Positions 27,141 through 36,931 of a stretch of DNA of 64,000 nt are shown piece after piece. Position numbers and translations under genes: made by a program. The stretch lies in the NCBI RefSeq assembly GCF_039908645.1, contig NZ_CP150917.1:3297501-3361500 (forward strand), in the 5' to 3' direction. Source of the stretch: Pseudomonas helvetica. Lineage in GTDB: Bacteria > Pseudomonadota > Gammaproteobacteria > Pseudomonadales > Pseudomonadaceae. The notes under the pieces are model-generated. The model ran no database searches and was not told the DNA's origin. It saw only the letters and a list, made by a program, of their open reading frames with translations. Each line of letters opens with the position of its first letter. Position 1 is the stretch's first letter.

Positions 27141-27159
27141 GTGAGACATCGCGTCTCAC
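27141..27159. promoter_or_regulatory. probable AcoR upstream activator site
   Basis: GTGAGAC-ATCGC-GTCTCAC is a perfect 7-bp inverted repeat, about 120 bases upstream of the -24 element, the usual distance for an enhancer-type site bound by a sigma-54 activator. It lies about 90 bases before the acoR start, so autoregulation is possible. Confidence 0.6.
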
Positions 27160-27250
27160 CGCCAGCCCCGGTTGACCCGACGCTTGTCTGCGGTCAATGA
27201 ACGGCGCTTAATAGCCGCACAACTAAAAGAAGATGGAACCGGAGGCCTGA

Positions 27251-29143
27251 ATGCTTTCCGCACACTCAAAGGCGCATGTGGATTGCGTCAGCCGTGTTTT
27301 GAAGAATGCCGGGCACCTGCCGCAGCTGCCTGTGTCGGACTTGATTCTCGACTCCTGGCGTCGCTCCATGGAGCAACACCACCTGGATCCCGGCTCGCTA
27401 CAAGGACCACGGATCCTCTCGCAGAACGTGCTGCAGGAATGCCGCGAGCGCTCCGAGTTGTTCTTGCGCATCGCCAGTGAGGAAGTCGCCCGCCTCCACG
27501 GTCGGGTCCGCGATGCCGACTACTGCGTCCTGCTCACAGACGCTCAGGGCCAGACCATCGACTACCGCGTCGAAACTTCCATTCGCAATGACTGCCGCAA
27601 GGCCGGTCTTTACCTGGGCACTTGCTGGTCGGAAGGTGAGGAAGGTACGTGTGGCGTGGCGGCGGTACTGACCGCGCGAACGCCGGTCACTGTTCACAAG
27701 CGCGATCATTTTCGCGCCGCGTTTATCGGACTCACCTGCTCAGCGGCGCCAGTCTTCGACCCCAAGGGCGAGCTGCTCGGGGTGCTTGATGTGTCGGCGG
27801 TGCGCTCACCCGACGACCGCCGCTCCCAACACCTGATCCGGCAGATAGTGGTGCAGAGCGCGCGTGAAATCGAACAGGCATTTTTCATGAGTAGCGCCCA
27901 GGGTTACTGGGTGCTGCGAGCCCACAGCAGCCCTGGCTACGTCGACAGCCAACCCGATTACTTGCTCGCCTGGGACAACGACGGCTGCTTGCAGGCGTTG
28001 AACCCGGCTGCGCGGCAATGGCTGTTGCACCGTTTTGGTCAACTGCCGGAACACATTGGCCAAGTGTTCGATCAGCAGTTGCTGCATCGGATCAGTGACG
28101 AATCGCTATGCCTGTTGCACAGCCAGGGTGGCCACACGCAATTGCATGGTCGCCTCAGCGTGCCACGGCGGGTGAATCGCAACGCTTCGCGACTGGCACT
28201 GACACCCGCCGAACTCGACCCGCGACTGGAAGAAAGCCTGCGCCTTGCAGTGCGGGTTAAAGACCGCAACCTGCCGGTGCTGATCCAGGGCGAGACCGGC
28301 TCCGGCAAGGAAGTCTTCGCCCGTCAGTTGCACCAAGCCAGCCAGCGCCGCGAGCGGCCGTTCGTTGCGGTAAACTGCGCCGCGATCCCCGAGAACCTGA
28401 TCGAAAGCGAATTATTTGGCTACGTCGCTGGCGCCTTTACCGGCGCCTCGAGCAAGGGCATGCAAGGTCTGCTGGAGCAGGCCGATGGCGGCACTCTGTT
28501 TCTCGATGAAATCGGCGACATGCCCCTGCCCTTGCAAACCCGGCTGCTGCGGGTTCTGGCCGAGGGTGAAGTGGCGCCTCTGGGAGCCTCACGGCGCAAA
28601 GCGATCGACCTTCAGGTCGTCTGCGCGAGCCACCGCGATCTGGAAGGACTGGTCGCCGCGGGCGAGTTTCGCGAAGACCTGTACTTTCGTTTGAATGGAG
28701 CGCGCTTCCAGTTACCGCCGCTGCGCGAACGCAGTGACCGGCTGGCGCTGATCAACCGGATTCTCGATGAAGAATCGACGCTTTGCGCAGAACCTATGCA
28801 CCTGGGAGGTGCGGTTCTGGAATGCCTGCTTGGCTACCGCTGGCCAGGTAACGTTCGCCAGTTACGGCACGTGCTGCGTTATGCCTGTGCGGTGTGCGAT
28901 TCAAACCTGATTCAGGTCAGCCATTTGCCCGAGCAACTGCAAGATCACCGACTTGATGGCCCAAGCTCTGGCGACACCATTGATTGCTGCGCGAGCCCGG
29001 AGCGCCAGGCACTGCTCGATGCCTTGGTGCGTCACCGCTGGAAACCCACCGCCGCTGCTAAGTCTTTGGGCATCTCCCGGGCAACCCTGTATCGGCGGGT
29101 GCATCAGCATGGCATCGACATGCCTGGCAGAAGCCAGGTGTAA
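27251..29143 (+). CDS. acoR: AcoR-type sigma-54-dependent activator
   Basis: A 630-residue enhancer-binding protein. N-terminal GAF-type sensor region (about 60-210), linker, then AAA+ domain with Walker A GETGSGKE (about 347-354) and the sigma-54 contact motif GAFTGA (about 394-399), and a C-terminal Fis-type helix-turn-helix (AAAKSLGISRATLYRRVHQHG). It should respond to acetoin or acetaldehyde and switch on acoXABC-bdhA through the promoter at 27007. GGAGG precedes the ATG. Confidence 0.93.
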   Translation: MLSAHSKAHVDCVSRVLKNAGHLPQLPVSDLILDSWRRSMEQHHLDPGSLQGPRILSQNVLQECRERSELFLRIASEEVARLHGRVRDADYCVLLTDAQGQTIDYRVETSIRNDCRKAGLYLGTCWSEGEEGTCGVAAVLTARTPVTVHKRDHFRAAFIGLTCSAAPVFDPKGELLGVLDVSAVRSPDDRRSQHLIRQIVVQSAREIEQAFFMSSAQGYWVLRAHSSPGYVDSQPDYLLAWDNDGCLQALNPAARQWLLHRFGQLPEHIGQVFDQQLLHRISDESLCLLHSQGGHTQLHGRLSVPRRVNRNASRLALTPAELDPRLEESLRLAVRVKDRNLPVLIQGETGSGKEVFARQLHQASQRRERPFVAVNCAAIPENLIESELFGYVAGAFTGASSKGMQGLLEQADGGTLFLDEIGDMPLPLQTRLLRVLAEGEVAPLGASRRKAIDLQVVCASHRDLEGLVAAGEFREDLYFRLNGARFQLPPLRERSDRLALINRILDEESTLCAEPMHLGGAVLECLLGYRWPGNVRQLRHVLRYACAVCDSNLIQVSHLPEQLQDHRLDGPSSGDTIDCCASPERQALLDALVRHRWKPTAAAKSLGISRATLYRRVHQHGIDMPGRSQV

Positions 29144-29319
29144 AGCCTGGCGCCCCTGGCAAGCCGCTTTAATGAGCGCGCGTATCGACCCGTTCACAGA
29201 AATGCACTCGTCACTGCGGCATCAGGGTGCGGCTAAAACCTTGGCATGGAACACACGTCCGGCACGTCTGCCGGCACTACCTCGGCCCATGAGATGCTCA
29301 CCTGACGCCATCTGCCCGT

Positions 29320-29820
29320 TCAGTCCTTGAGCGATTTGGGTATCGCAATACGGCTACTGGTCTTAACCTCGCGCAACGCCAGACTGGACTGAATGGATGC
29401 AATACCTACCTGACGCCTGAGCACGTGCTCGATAAAGTCGCTGTAACTATCAAGATCCTCCGCCAACACTTGCAACACGTAATCGGCATCTCCAGTGATC
29501 TTGTGACAAGACAACACCTCGGGCAATTGCGCAATCACCGCCTCGAAGGCATCCGGAGCATGATCCGCATGGGTGGAAAAACGGATGTGCACGAACGCCA
29601 AAATGTCCAGCCCAAGCATGCGTCGATCAAGATTGGCCTGGTAGCCCTTGATTACGCCAGCCTCCTCCATTCTCTTACGCCTTCGCCAGCAAGGCGTCAG
29701 GCTTAACGACAGACGCTCACTGAGCTCGGCGTTGGAAATGCTCGCATCTTCCTGCAGCAACGTGAGTATCGCCAGGTCGGTCTCGTCGAGGCTGATGCGT
29801 TTGGATGATTTTTTCTGCAT
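29320..29820 (-). CDS. Lrp/AsnC-family transcriptional regulator
   Basis: A 166-residue regulator: N-terminal helix-turn-helix (LDETDLAILTLLQEDASISN, SERLSLSLTPCWRRRKRMEE) and a C-terminal RAM ligand domain. It is divergent from the amidohydrolase / cyclodeaminase / permease genes and probably controls them in response to an amino acid such as ornithine or proline. Length is typical. Confidence 0.9.
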   Translation of the reverse strand: MQKKSSKRISLDETDLAILTLLQEDASISNAELSERLSLSLTPCWRRRKRMEEAGVIKGYQANLDRRMLGLDILAFVHIRFSTHADHAPDAFEAVIAQLPEVLSCHKITGDADYVLQVLAEDLDSYSDFIEHVLRRQVGIASIQSSLALREVKTSSRIAIPKSLKD

Positions 29821-29939
29821 TACGCCATTCCTGAGTCAAAACGCCCGAATAATCTAGCAAACCACGAAAACAAAGCAAAGAAAGCGCGTCCCAGCCGGAA
29901 CAGAATATTTGCACTGGCTCACATTAACGGATGCGCAGA

Positions 29940-30974
29940 ATGTTTACAGTTTTCAGTGATTCCCATCGCTTGCACCACGGCACCGAATTGAAAGACGGTG
30001 TGCTCAAGCCGTCGTTCGAACAGCCCAGTAGGGCCGATACTGTCCATAACCGCGTCAAGCAGGTAGGCCTTGGCCAGATCGTCGAACCGCGAATATTTGA
30101 CCGGTCGTGTTACGTCAATGCGCACAGCGAGCGCTACGTCAGTTTTCTGGAGAGCGCCTGGTCGGAATGGTGCGCGACTGGGCGCACCCACGATGCGCTG
30201 CCGCTGGTATGGCCAGTGCGCGACCTGTCCAACGAGCAAGTCCCGACGTTCATCGACGGCAAGCTCGGTTTCTACGCCATGGACGCCGGCTCCCCGATTA
30301 CCGCCACCACTTGGCAAGCGGTAAAAACCAGTGCAGACATCGCCCTCACCGGCCTGGCGCTGATCGATGAAGGCCACGACAGTGCCTTTGCCCTGTGCCG
30401 TCCGCCCGGCCATCACGCAGCGCGTGAATACATGGGCGGCTATTGCTATCTCAACAACGCCGCCATTGCTGCACAACAGGCCATTACCCAAGGCGCCAAG
30501 CGTGTTGCAGTACTGGACGTCGACTTTCATCACGGCAACGGCACCCAAAACATTTTCTACGGGCGCAGTGACGTCATGTTTGTCTCGCTACACGGTGAGC
30601 CGACAGTGTCCTATCCGTACTACTCAGGCTTCAGCCACGAAGTCGGTGCAGGCCACGGCGAAGGTTACAACCTGAACTATCCGCTGCCGAAGAACACCAC
30701 CTGGGAAAGCTACCGCAATGCCCTGCTCCACGCCTGCAAGAAACTCCAGCAATTCGCCCCTGAAGTGCTGGTTATTTCACTCGGCGTCGACACGTTCAAG
30801 GACGACCCGATCAGCCACTTCCTGCTGGAAAGCGAAGACTTCACCGGCATTGGCGAGCTGATAGCAGGCGTCGGCTGCCCCACTCTGTTCGTGATGGAAG
30901 GTGGCTACATGGTCGATGAAATCGGGATCAATGCGGTCAACGTGCTGCATGGCTTCGAGAGCAAACGCGCCTGA
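29940..30974 (+). CDS. HDAC-fold acetylpolyamine amidohydrolase
   Basis: A 344-residue zinc-dependent deacetylase of the histone-deacetylase superfamily, closest in layout to acetylpolyamine amidohydrolases. The paired catalytic histidines (RPPGHHA), zinc ligands Asp and His (DVDFHHGNGTQ), the third ligand Asp (GVDTFKDDP) and the transition-state Tyr (EGGYMVDE) are all present. It removes acetyl from an acetylated amine in the cytoplasm. An ATG three codons upstream (29931) is possible; MFTVFSDSH is the usual family start. The next gene is ornithine cyclodeaminase, hinting that the released amine is ornithine. Confidence 0.88.
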   Translation: MFTVFSDSHRLHHGTELKDGVLKPSFEQPSRADTVHNRVKQVGLGQIVEPRIFDRSCYVNAHSERYVSFLESAWSEWCATGRTHDALPLVWPVRDLSNEQVPTFIDGKLGFYAMDAGSPITATTWQAVKTSADIALTGLALIDEGHDSAFALCRPPGHHAAREYMGGYCYLNNAAIAAQQAITQGAKRVAVLDVDFHHGNGTQNIFYGRSDVMFVSLHGEPTVSYPYYSGFSHEVGAGHGEGYNLNYPLPKNTTWESYRNALLHACKKLQQFAPEVLVISLGVDTFKDDPISHFLLESEDFTGIGELIAGVGCPTLFVMEGGYMVDEIGINAVNVLHGFESKRA

Positions 30975-31024
30975 GCCATCCCCTGCTCTACAGCATTTCA
31001 ACTACAGAATCGGAAAATAAAAAC

Positions 31025-32077
31025 ATGACTCTTTTTATCGATGTCGATCATGCCGCACGCCTGTTCGCCAAGGTGGGTATCCGTCGGGCAATCCGCGAGA
31101 TGGCCACATACATCGAAGCTGACTATTCACGCTGGGCGCAGTTTGATAAGTCGCCTCGCACCGCCAATCATTCCGCCGACGGTGTGATCGAGTTGATGCC
31201 CACCGACGATGGCCAACAGTACTCGTTCAAATACGTGAATGGCCACCCGGGCAATGGTCAAAGGGACTTGCTGACCGTGATGGCTTTCGGTGTTCTCGCC
31301 GATGTCCACAGTGGCTATCCAGCCTTGCTCAGTGAATTGACGCTGACCACTGCCGTGCGCACCGCCGCGACATCCGCGCTGGTCGCGCAGTCCCTGGCAC
31401 GCCCTGGTGCAAGTGTCATGGCAATCATTGGCAACGGCGCTCAAAGCGAATTTCAAGCCATCGCCTTCCACGAAATGCTGTCGATCAGGGAAATCCGCAT
31501 TTTCGATATTGATCGTGATGCGTCACTCAAGTTGAAGCACAACCTGTCGGCATTCCCGGGTATTGAAGTGATTCTGTCCAGCTCTGTACAGGAAGCGGTC
31601 AAGGGCGCGCACATTGTCACTACAGTCACCGCCGACAAGGCTTATGCAACGATTCTGACACCCGAGATGATCGAACCCGGCATGCATATCAACGCTGTCG
31701 GTGGTGACTGCCCGGGAAAAACCGAACTGCACGCCGAGATCCTGCGCAACGCCCGGATCATCGTTGAATTTGAACCGCAAACCCGGATTGAAGGCGACAT
31801 TCAACAACTGGAAGCCGACTCGCCCGTCGTCGAGTTTTTCCGCATTGTGCTGGGCGAAGTTCCGGGGCGTGAGAATGATGCCCAAGTCACCGTGTTCGAT
31901 TCGGTGGGTTTTGCTCTCGAAGATTTTTCGTCGCTGCGCTACCTGCACGACCTGGCGCGAGAGCACGGGATCGGCGAGCGCATCCATCTAGTGCCGACTC
32001 CCGCCAACATAAAAGACCTTTACCAACTGCTTGATCAGCAACCCGCTAAACCGGCGCGTCTGCGCACCGCCAACTGA
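31025..32077 (+). CDS. ocd: ornithine cyclodeaminase
   Basis: A 350-residue NAD-dependent enzyme of the OCD/mu-crystallin family that turns L-ornithine into L-proline and ammonia. Segments matching the characterised P. putida enzyme from memory include VIELMPTDDG, YSFKYVNGHPGN, the Rossmann motif IGNGAQSEFQA, and NAVGGDCPGKTELH. It starts 50 bases after the amidohydrolase, so the two are likely co-transcribed. Confidence 0.93.
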   Translation: MTLFIDVDHAARLFAKVGIRRAIREMATYIEADYSRWAQFDKSPRTANHSADGVIELMPTDDGQQYSFKYVNGHPGNGQRDLLTVMAFGVLADVHSGYPALLSELTLTTAVRTAATSALVAQSLARPGASVMAIIGNGAQSEFQAIAFHEMLSIREIRIFDIDRDASLKLKHNLSAFPGIEVILSSSVQEAVKGAHIVTTVTADKAYATILTPEMIEPGMHINAVGGDCPGKTELHAEILRNARIIVEFEPQTRIEGDIQQLEADSPVVEFFRIVLGEVPGRENDAQVTVFDSVGFALEDFSSLRYLHDLAREHGIGERIHLVPTPANIKDLYQLLDQQPAKPARLRTAN

Positions 32078-32235
32078 TAACCGTGGGTGATGCCTCCGAA
32101 CAGCGTGCCAAGAGGCCACTCACCATCCTGTAAACCCCAAAACCACCACCGTCGGTAGCCGTCGCATCTCTAACAACAACGCTAGACACCCACTTTCTGC
32201 CAAAACTCAAAAACATAAAATCAAGAGGTTTTGTA

Positions 32236-33651
32236 ATGAAATCAACTCCGTCCGAGCGGGTTGAACAACCCGCGCTGCAGCGCACGCTCAGCAATCGTCA
32301 CATTCAGTTAATGGCCATGGGAGGAGCCATCGGTACAGGTCTGTTTATGGGTTCCGGAAAGATCATTGCCCTCTCCGGCACGTCGATCATCCTCATTTAT
32401 ATGATCATCGGGATGTTCGTCTACTTCGTCATGCGCGCCATGGGCGAACTGTTGCTCTCCAACTTGAAATTCAAAACCTTCGCGGATTTCGCCGGTGCCT
32501 ACCTGGGCCCGCGAGCGGCATTTTTCCTCGGCTGGTCGTATTGGCTGAGCTGGAGCGTCGCGGTGGTGGGTGATGCCGTAGTGGTCGGCGGATTCTTTCA
32601 GTACTGGTTCCCCGATGTACCCGCCTGGATCCCGGCCATCGGTATGTTAATGACGCTGTTCGCCTTGAACGTACTGACCGTCAGGCTTTTTGGTGAAGTG
32701 GAGTTCTGGTTCGCGATCATCAAAATCATTGCCGTCGTCACCCTGATTGGCGTTAGCCTGGTGATGATTGCCAGCTCCTTTGTATCACCCAGTGGCGTTA
32801 CTGCATCCCTGAACCACCTGCTGGATAAACAGGCAGCCTTCCCCAACGGCCTGTTTGGTTTCTTTGCCGGATTCCAGATGGCAATTTTCTCCTTTGCCGG
32901 CACCGAGCTGATCGGTACTGCTGCCGCCGAAACTCGCTCCCCCGAGAAGACTCTGCCTAAAGCCATCAACTCGATTCCGCTAAGAATCATCCTGTTTTAT
33001 GTGCTGGCACTGGCCTGCATTATTGCGGTGACTTCCTGGCAACAGGTTTCGCCCAACAAGAGCCCTTTCGTCGAACTGTTTCTGGTGGCAGGGTTTCCCG
33101 CAGCAGCAGGTATCGTCAACTTTGTGGTGCTGACGTCTGCCGCCTCATCGGCCAACAGTGGCGTATTTTCATCCAGTCGCATGCTGTTTGGGCTGGCCAG
33201 TCACGACAATGCTCCCGGGATTTTCCGGCGCTTGTCGGGTAATAGCGTTCCTCTGCTGAGCCTAGCGTTTACCACACTGTTGATGCTGGTGGGTGTACTA
33301 CTGCTGTTCATCGTTCCGGAGGTCATGACAGCGTTTACCATCGTCTCTACCGTGTCGGCAATCCTGGTGATTTTCACTTGGTCGACCATCCTCGCCTCGT
33401 ACATTGCCTATCGTAAAAACCGACCCGACCTGCATGCGAAATCGGTCTACAAGATGCCTGGCGGCGTGCCGATGGCCTGGTTTTCGTTGACGTTCCTGGG
33501 ATTTGTACTCTGCCTGCTGGCATTAAGACCTGACACTCGTATTGCCCTACTGGTCATGCCAGGGTGGTTCATTTGGCTGGCCATTGCTTATCAGCTGACC
33601 CATTCCAGGAAGCTAAGATCCGCTGCTGGTTCGGCCAATCAGTACAGCTGA
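32236..33651 (+). CDS. APC-family amino acid permease (CycA/GabP-like)
   Basis: A 471-residue permease with about 12 membrane segments. The N-terminal AAT-family block (LSNRHIQLMAMGGAIGTGLF) marks the amino acid transporter subgroup. It imports an amino acid or derivative with protons. The position after ocd suggests ornithine, proline or an acetylated precursor, but CycA-like members also carry D-serine and glycine, and a D-serine module lies 2 kb downstream. Confidence 0.9.
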   Translation: MKSTPSERVEQPALQRTLSNRHIQLMAMGGAIGTGLFMGSGKIIALSGTSIILIYMIIGMFVYFVMRAMGELLLSNLKFKTFADFAGAYLGPRAAFFLGWSYWLSWSVAVVGDAVVVGGFFQYWFPDVPAWIPAIGMLMTLFALNVLTVRLFGEVEFWFAIIKIIAVVTLIGVSLVMIASSFVSPSGVTASLNHLLDKQAAFPNGLFGFFAGFQMAIFSFAGTELIGTAAAETRSPEKTLPKAINSIPLRIILFYVLALACIIAVTSWQQVSPNKSPFVELFLVAGFPAAAGIVNFVVLTSAASSANSGVFSSSRMLFGLASHDNAPGIFRRLSGNSVPLLSLAFTTLLMLVGVLLLFIVPEVMTAFTIVSTVSAILVIFTWSTILASYIAYRKNRPDLHAKSVYKMPGGVPMAWFSLTFLGFVLCLLALRPDTRIALLVMPGWFIWLAIAYQLTHSRKLRSAAGSANQYS

Positions 33652-33952
33652 TGTTCACCTGCTGCCTTTAGGTGCCGACGCAGTAAGCTTGAGCGCAATG
33701 CGGGATTTGCTGCGCACCCTTCCTCTCTATCTCGACGCGGAGGGGCAATAAATGCGTCTCTGTCTGCCCAGCAGGCAGCATACGGAGCTGCTAGTGTTAA
33801 TCCGCATGCCGTCAAAGTCCCAGCAGTCGGGTGGGTGTGAGCCGCAGTTTTGTTCGTGACCAGGTGCTACGCCTGTCGCTGCTGTTCGTTGGCAGTGGTG
33901 TACCCAAGATTTTCTTAATCCATCGAATGGCGCTTAATCCAGGAGAAAAATC
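33652..33952. other. intergenic gap before wrbA
   Basis: About 300 bases. The first part (to ~33751) could encode a short tail (LSAMRDLLRTLPLYLDAEGQ then stop), perhaps the end of a lost gene, but no family is recognisable. The last 12 bases contain the AGGAGA ribosome site of wrbA. Confidence 0.35.
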
Positions 33953-34555
33953 ATGGCGAAGGTACTGGTTCTCTATTACTCAATGTACGGTCACCTCGAA
34001 ACGATGGCTGGCGCAGTAGCCGAAGGCGCACGATCTGTACCCGGCGCCGACGTGACGCTCAAGCGTGTCGCTGAAACCATTCCGGCCGAACAGGCAGCAG
34101 CCATCGGCGTCAAACTTGACCAGAAGGCACCGGTGGCGACACCTGACGAGCTGGGCAATTACGATGCCATCATCTTTGGTACACCGACGCGCTTCGGCAA
34201 TATGGCGGGGCAGATGCGCACATTTCTCGATCAGACCGGCGGACTGTGGATGAGCGGCGCGCTGGTCGGAAAAATCGGCAGTGTCTTTGCATCGACCGGC
34301 ACCCAGCACGGTGGCCAGGAAACCACTATTACGTCGTTTCACAGCACACTCCTGCATCAGGGGATGGTCATCGTGGGTGTGCCTTACACCTGCGCAGGGC
34401 TGACCAACATGAGCGAGATCACCGGCGGTACGCCCTATGGCGCGACCACCCTGGCAGGCACTGACGGTAAACGGCAACCGTCACAAAATGAACTGGATAT
34501 TGCGCGTTTCCAGGGTAAACACGTCGCTGAGCTTGCAATAAAGATCGCGGGTTAA
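33953..34555 (+). CDS. wrbA: NAD(P)H:quinone oxidoreductase WrbA
   Basis: A 200-residue flavodoxin-fold enzyme that reduces quinones by two electrons, protecting against oxidative cycling. [14 protein letters not shown] is the FMN phosphate loop, [20 protein letters not shown] and [12 protein letters not shown] are WrbA hallmarks. AGGAGA precedes the ATG. The Gfa-like gene starts 18 bases later and is probably co-transcribed. Confidence 0.95.
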   Translation: MAKVLVLYYSMYGHLETMAGAVAEGARSVPGADVTLKRVAETIPAEQAAAIGVKLDQKAPVATPDELGNYDAIIFGTPTRFGNMAGQMRTFLDQTGGLWMSGALVGKIGSVFASTGTQHGGQETTITSFHSTLLHQGMVIVGVPYTCAGLTNMSEITGGTPYGATTLAGTDGKRQPSQNELDIARFQGKHVAELAIKIAG

Positions 34556-34573
34556 CGAAACGGAGAAGCCAAC

Positions 34574-35152
34574 GTGAGCACCTTGAAACTTCACCCTGCA
34601 CTGGACAATGGTATCCAACCTGCTGCCGCTAATTTCACAGGTGGCACCCTGCAATGCCTGTGTGCGACCGATAAGGTCGAGATCAAGATAGACGCACAAA
34701 CCCTGCATAACCACGCGTGTGGCTGCAGCAAATGCTGGAAACCGCAAAACGCGATATTCGCCGTCATTGCCGTAGTACCTCGGGATAAGGTCAGCGTCAC
34801 TGCCCACGGTGAAAAACTGTCAATTGTCGACGAAACCGCCACCATCCAGCGGCACGCCTGCAAGCAGTGCCACGCCCATCTCTTCGGACGCATCGAGAAC
34901 AAGGACCATGCGTTTTATGGTCTGGACTTCGTCCACACCGAACTCTCTCCCCAGAGCGGATGGGCTGCGCCGAGCTTCGCAGCGTTCGTGTCCTCCATCA
35001 TCGAAACCGGCACGCCGCCAGCGCAAATGAAGGCCATCCGTGAACGCCTGCGCTCGATCGGCCTGGAGCCCTATGACTGCCTGTCCCCGGACTTGATGGA
35101 CGCAATGGCGACTCATGTCGCCAAACAGAAAGGCCTGCTCCCCGCCGCCTGA
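34574..35152 (+). CDS. gfa: glutathione-dependent formaldehyde-activating enzyme (Gfa)
   Basis: A 192-residue zinc protein of the Gfa/CENP-V family. The cysteine zinc sites are visible: CLC near residue 32, [14 protein letters not shown] near 51-64, and [12 protein letters not shown] near 95-106. Family members catalyse or assist S-hydroxymethylglutathione formation from formaldehyde and glutathione. No adhC/frmA or esterase gene is adjacent, so it is not in the complete detoxification operon. Confidence 0.9.
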   Translation: MSTLKLHPALDNGIQPAAANFTGGTLQCLCATDKVEIKIDAQTLHNHACGCSKCWKPQNAIFAVIAVVPRDKVSVTAHGEKLSIVDETATIQRHACKQCHAHLFGRIENKDHAFYGLDFVHTELSPQSGWAAPSFAAFVSSIIETGTPPAQMKAIRERLRSIGLEPYDCLSPDLMDAMATHVAKQKGLLPAA

Positions 35153-35543
35153 GTGATCGGCCGCCGCGGTTTCTTCGTCGGGCCGCGGCCCCGGCATCCC
35201 AAAAAACGCGTCTGAGCGGATCGTACCCACAGGTTCGAGCCGTGGCCTTCGGCTCAAGCAGTGGCTGCCGGACGACATCGGTATGTGCGTCGGCGTCTAC
35301 ACCCACCCCGCTCCTGTCGCCCGAATCTACACCGACGCTATGCGCCAGTGTCTGGGCGAAGATCGTGTTATGCACTGTCATACCTCCTCTTAGGAAGTGA
35401 TGTGTAAAAACGATAAGTGACGGAGCGTCATCTACAGCCTGAGGAATCATCGTTTGTACCAGCTATAGCCCTGAAATCTAATCCATCGCAAACAACTAAC
35501 AATAACTCGCAAGGATGTGAACTGCGATGGAGCAGATCCAAAC
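35153..35543. promoter_or_regulatory. region upstream of dsdX with dyad
   Basis: A 390-base gap. At 35418-35430 TGACG-GAG-CGTCA is a perfect short dyad about 115 bases before the dsdX start and a plausible regulator site; DsdC-type LysR proteins bind in such positions. No gene is supported in the remainder. Confidence 0.4.
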
Positions 35544-36887
35544 ATGACCCCTACGTATTCCCTACTGACCCTGGGAGCGTCAATCCTGCTGATCGTAGTC
35601 CTGATCGGTAAATTCCGTGTCCATCCGTTCCTATCCCTTATCGCAGCAAGCCTGCTAGTGGGGATCGGGACAGGAATGGCCCCAACGGCAATCGTCTCGG
35701 CTTTTGAGAAAGGCATGGGCAGCACGCTAGGTTTCCTTGCCGGCATCATCGGTTTAGGCAGCATTCTCGGCAAGCTGCTTGAGGAGTCTGGTGGCGCCAA
35801 ACGTATTGCGACCACCCTCTTGAGGGTGCTGGGTGAGAAGAATGCCTCTTGGGCAATGATGCTGGTCGGCTTCATCGCAGGTATTCCCGTTTTCTTCGAG
35901 GTCGGATTTGTCCTCCTGATTCCCCTGATCTATGTCGTCGCCCGTCAGACCAGGATCAACGTGTTGTACCTGGGAGTACCGTTGGCCATCTCACTGATGG
36001 TTGTCCACTGCATTCTCCCTCCGCACCCAGCCGCCACTGCCATTACAGGCATGCTGAATGCCGACATCGGTAAGGTGATTCTGTACGGCCTTATCGTCGG
36101 CTTGCCAACGGCGGTTATTGCCGGGCCTATCTGGGTGAGGCTGACCTGCACTCGGGAGGCCCCTGAGGGGCAAGCTCAGTTTCTGGCTGCCCGTAGCGAA
36201 GCGGTCATAGACGACAGCAAGGCACCAAGCTTCGGTATTGCGATGGTGACGGTGCTTCTGCCGTTGGCACTGATGGTGGGCAAGACACTTGCTGCACCTT
36301 TGCTAACGAAAGGCTCAATGACGCTTGAGTGGGTCTCTTTCATTGGCAACCCGCTGATTGCTCTCGCGCTGTCGATTTGCTTCGCGTACTGGTCGCTAGG
36401 CCTGCGACGTGGGCTTGGCATGGGCGCCCTGCTCAATCTGACCAACCGCTGCTTCCCGCCACTGGCTGGCATTCTCTTGATTATCGGAGCCGGCGGCGCG
36501 TTCAACGACATGTTGGTAGGCAGCGGTATTGGGAAGGCGCTGGCGGACGTGCTGGGGCAGTCCCAAATCAACCCGATCATTTTGGCATGGCTGATCGCTG
36601 GGTTAATGCACTTCGCTGTTGGCTCCGCCACGGTCGCCATGATTAGCACCGCAGGCATGGTTCTACCTATCTTGGGTCAGCACCCTGAATACAGCCCTGA
36701 AATCCTTGTTATCGCCATCGGTGCAGGTGCAATCGGCTGGACCCATGTCACTGACTCAGCGTTCTGGGTCGTAAAAGAATACCTGGGTATTCCCTTGTCT
36801 GAGGCCATCAAGAAATTCACTGGCGCCACCGTACTCGCCTCCTCTGCGGCGCTGGTATTTACGCTAATACTTTCCAGATTTGTGTGA
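35544..36887 (+). CDS. dsdX: GntP-family permease, probable D-serine transporter DsdX
   Basis: A 447-residue inner-membrane permease of the gluconate:proton symporter family with about 12 segments. GntP hallmarks include [14 protein letters not shown], the LPPHPAA motif and [11 protein letters not shown] near the C-terminus. DsdX of E. coli belongs to this family, and the gene is followed directly by D-serine dehydratase, so D-serine uptake is the best reading. The start at 35544 has GGAG upstream; the frame opens nine codons earlier. Confidence 0.85.
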   Translation: MTPTYSLLTLGASILLIVVLIGKFRVHPFLSLIAASLLVGIGTGMAPTAIVSAFEKGMGSTLGFLAGIIGLGSILGKLLEESGGAKRIATTLLRVLGEKNASWAMMLVGFIAGIPVFFEVGFVLLIPLIYVVARQTRINVLYLGVPLAISLMVVHCILPPHPAATAITGMLNADIGKVILYGLIVGLPTAVIAGPIWVRLTCTREAPEGQAQFLAARSEAVIDDSKAPSFGIAMVTVLLPLALMVGKTLAAPLLTKGSMTLEWVSFIGNPLIALALSICFAYWSLGLRRGLGMGALLNLTNRCFPPLAGILLIIGAGGAFNDMLVGSGIGKALADVLGQSQINPIILAWLIAGLMHFAVGSATVAMISTAGMVLPILGQHPEYSPEILVIAIGAGAIGWTHVTDSAFWVVKEYLGIPLSEAIKKFTGATVLASSAALVFTLILSRFV

Positions 36888-36931
36888 TGAGCCTTCCCTC
36901 TTCACCTACGACTTATCGAAAGGTAGTTCCT

